A stretch of DNA of 64,000 nucleotides from Dipteris shenzhenensis (Eukaryota > Polypodiophyta > Polypodiopsida > Gleicheniales), in the NCBI GenBank assembly GCA_047967505.1, contig CM106541.1; one strand, given 5' to 3'. Each line of letters opens with the position of its first letter. Position 1 is the first letter of the stretch. This document shows positions 61,477-64,000 of the stretch, piece after piece. The notes under the pieces are model-generated. The model made no database searches. It saw nothing but the letters and a program-made list of their open reading frames with translations, and was not told where the DNA came from. A program made the translations under genes and the position numbers.

Positions 61477-61651
61477 TGTGGGGGTTAAAGGTCACTGTGC
61501 CTTAACCCCGGTTATGTACAATACTCAAACACATATATAAATGAATGAAAAAAAGAAGATTAGGGTGGTTCTGCACCCACCAAAACTTGTGTGGCTCTCT
61601 ATCTCTCTCTCTCTCCTTCTTCTGTTCTTGCTTCCGTTGAGAGCACTCTCA
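61477..61651 (+). repeat. 3' LTR of Copia-3
   Basis: Same length (175 bp) as the 5' LTR, preceded by the purine tract at 61467-61476. Confidence 0.96.
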
Positions 61652-63032
61652 AAAGGTTATAAGAGAGTTAGGCCCTGAAAAGGTTGTTCAGGTTGTCATG
61701 GATAATGCAAAGAGCTGTAAAAAGGCAGGTAGAATATTGCAAAGGGAGTATACCAATTTATATGCATCTGCATGTTGTACGCATACTTTAAATCTTGCAT
61801 TGAAAGATTTGTATAAACAAGTGCCATGGTTCAAACAATTTTTTTCTGAGGCTCGAGACATCATCAAGTCAATATGATTGAAGCAATGTCTCGAAGCAAT
61901 CTTTATGTGTCATGATGGTTCTACCATGTTGCAATTGCCAACAACCACAAGATTTGCTACGTACTTCTACACTTTGCAATCTCTAGTGAAAAATAGGAGT
62001 TCTTATAGAGACATTTCATCGTGATGCATTTGAACGATGGATGTTAGAGTTGACCGATAGGGCAACAAAGGAGAAAATGCATGACCTCAAAGAAACATTG
62101 GGAAACGGTTTGAGGATGTTGATAATGCTATGAAACCTATTTTATATGCGCTTAGGGCTTTGGACTCAAAGTTTCCAACAATCAGAAAAGCATGGATGCA
62201 CTTTTGGAGTATTGAGCAAGCTCTTATTGAGGAATCCCCCTGCTCGCCCAGGCCAAGAGAATGAGAGAAGACCATTTAATGCTACAAAATGCAAGGAATT
62301 GCGGCAATTGTTTAGGCCGTGATGGGAGCAAGCTCATAATCCATTGCATAGTGTTGGGTACCTTTTAGACCCCAAGTGGTGGAATATGAGGCCCGAAGAG
62401 ATCCCAATTGTTATGCATGACTTTCATAAGGTGGTGCGACAGTATTATCCCCACAACCATGAGTTTTCAAAGTGTTGTAACGAGTTAGCCAAGTATCGAT
62501 GCAAGGAGGGGTTGTTTTCATTGAGCGATGTTCAAGCATTGGCGAAAACTACATATGCTTGGAAATGGTGGATGATGAATGGTGGCACGTGTGAGCTTCT
62601 ACGCCCAATTGCAATGAGGGTTCTTTTTGAGACACGCTCAAACTCAGGCTCAGAAAGAAACTAGAGTCATTGGAAGTACATTCATAGTACTTTACGAAAT
62701 AGACTTCTAGAGGATAAGCTAAGAAGTCAGTGTACATCTATGCCAATCATCAAAATCTTGGAAACATTAGGAGATGTGGGATATGAGGAGAAAGTTCCAA
62801 AATGGACCTACGATATCCTGCCTGATGCTATACAACCTGAAGCAGCAGTCCCATCGTTCCAGATTCCAAAACCCCAAGAAGAGATGAAACTGGAACTGAT
62901 GGTGCAACATCTGAGGAGGATAGCGATGAGGAGGATGAATCTGATGAAGATGAAGGAAATAATATTCGCCTGCCACATGGGTCTGTAGATAAGGATATTG
63001 ATGACAAACATGATGAGGATAGTGACTCGTGA

Positions 63033-64000
<968 letters not shown>

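Larger units (their letters stand above)
55754..61651 (+). mobile_element. Copia-3, nearly intact Ty1/copia (Tnt1-like) retrotransposon
   Basis: 5.9-kb element with TSD AAAGG (55749-55753 and 61652-61656). LTRs of 175 bp at both ends differ at a single position (T in the 5' copy and C in the 3' copy of CCTTCTT/CTGTTCTTGC). PBS TGGTATCACAGC starts 2 bases after the 5' LTR (55931). The leader is 1.4 kb. The purine tract AAGTGGGAGG precedes the 3' LTR. The whole gag-pol is open except for one TAG. This is the youngest insertion in the window, inside the hAT pseudogene. Confidence 0.96.
54724..63032 (+). pseudogene. hAT transposase pseudogene, split by Copia-3
   Basis: 5' part (54724-55753): BED-like finger WKCKYCG...RGAPHIRGRLLG, where the His expected in 'HL.G' is Arg; a linker; and the DUF659 core (GCTIISDGWTSIKLHALLN, SPCGEAFHTSIDASHVK). 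Copia-3 then interrupts. Removing it and one TSD copy restores reading from SILSK into VIRELG. 3' part (61657-63032): VVQVVMDNAKSCKKAGRIL, CCTHTLNLALKDLYK, PTTTRFATYFY, WWMMNGGTCELLRPIAMRVL and GSERN followed by TAG (62662-62664) where Trp is expected, then an acidic tail ending TGA at 63030-63032. Further stops and frameshifts near 55132 and 61877. Terminal inverted repeats not identified. Confidence 0.85.

Overview
The window looks like nuclear DNA from a land plant with a large, transposon-rich genome. Two ordinary genes have GT-AG introns. Most of the rest is layered retrotransposons with tRNA-iMet-type primer binding sites (TGGTATCA), hAT remnants, a Helitron relative and long microsatellites. 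A non-seed vascular plant such as a fern is my best guess, from the large TE-filled intron and divergent gene sequences, but no marker settles the lineage.

Host genes. (1) 2439-3902 (-): a complete four-exon nucleotide-sugar transporter gene of the GONST4/GDP-fucose-transporter type (332 aa) whose usual GxxNK substrate motif is not conserved. (2) 24837-33702 (-): a three-exon NADPH-dependent aldo-keto reductase (350 aa, catalytic Asp-Tyr-Lys-His present). Its second intron is 7.4 kb and has filled with LINE and gypsy debris plus an array of small palindromes. A possible orphan exon lies at 44765-44894 (-).

Layout. 1-5.9 kb: a MITE, the transporter gene and its CT/GA-rich upstream region. 6-14 kb: a decayed minus-strand gypsy element, tandemly duplicated, then split by a 6.2-kb Copia element (Copia-1, 7344-13573, TSD TGCCT). 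14.2-15.6 kb: a gag-only terminal-repeat element. 18.5-21.1 kb: Copia-2 (-), a scrambled 2.7-kb element with its own TSD TGGTC. 22.8-23.3 kb: a hAT 3' end. 24.8-33.7 kb: the aldo-keto reductase gene. 36.5-43.7 kb: a Helitron-like element (-) with zinc finger, Rep, PIF1 helicase and an apparent C-terminal endonuclease domain, and beside it a 0.42-kb-arm inverted repeat. 47.9-53.2 kb: two truncated Copia elements abutting head to head. 54-63 kb: a fold-back element, then a hAT transposase pseudogene split by Copia-3 (55754-61651, TSD AAAGG), whose 175-bp LTRs differ at one site. A (TG)n(GA)n tract follows.

How it fits together. The window records successive insertion: gypsy and hAT copies are oldest, Copia-1 and Copia-2 intermediate, Copia-3 youngest. 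Copia-2 belongs to the Copia-3 family and looks like a mis-templated reverse transcript that integrated. Many in-frame stops are TAG where a relative has CAG, or CTAG where CTGG is expected, as expected from deamination of CHG-methylated cytosine in silenced transposons. The most unusual unexplained structure is at 31541-31830: at least eleven consecutive mini-palindromes with different stems but similar CGAA-like loops. All calls come from reading the sequence by eye; no database search or folding was run.
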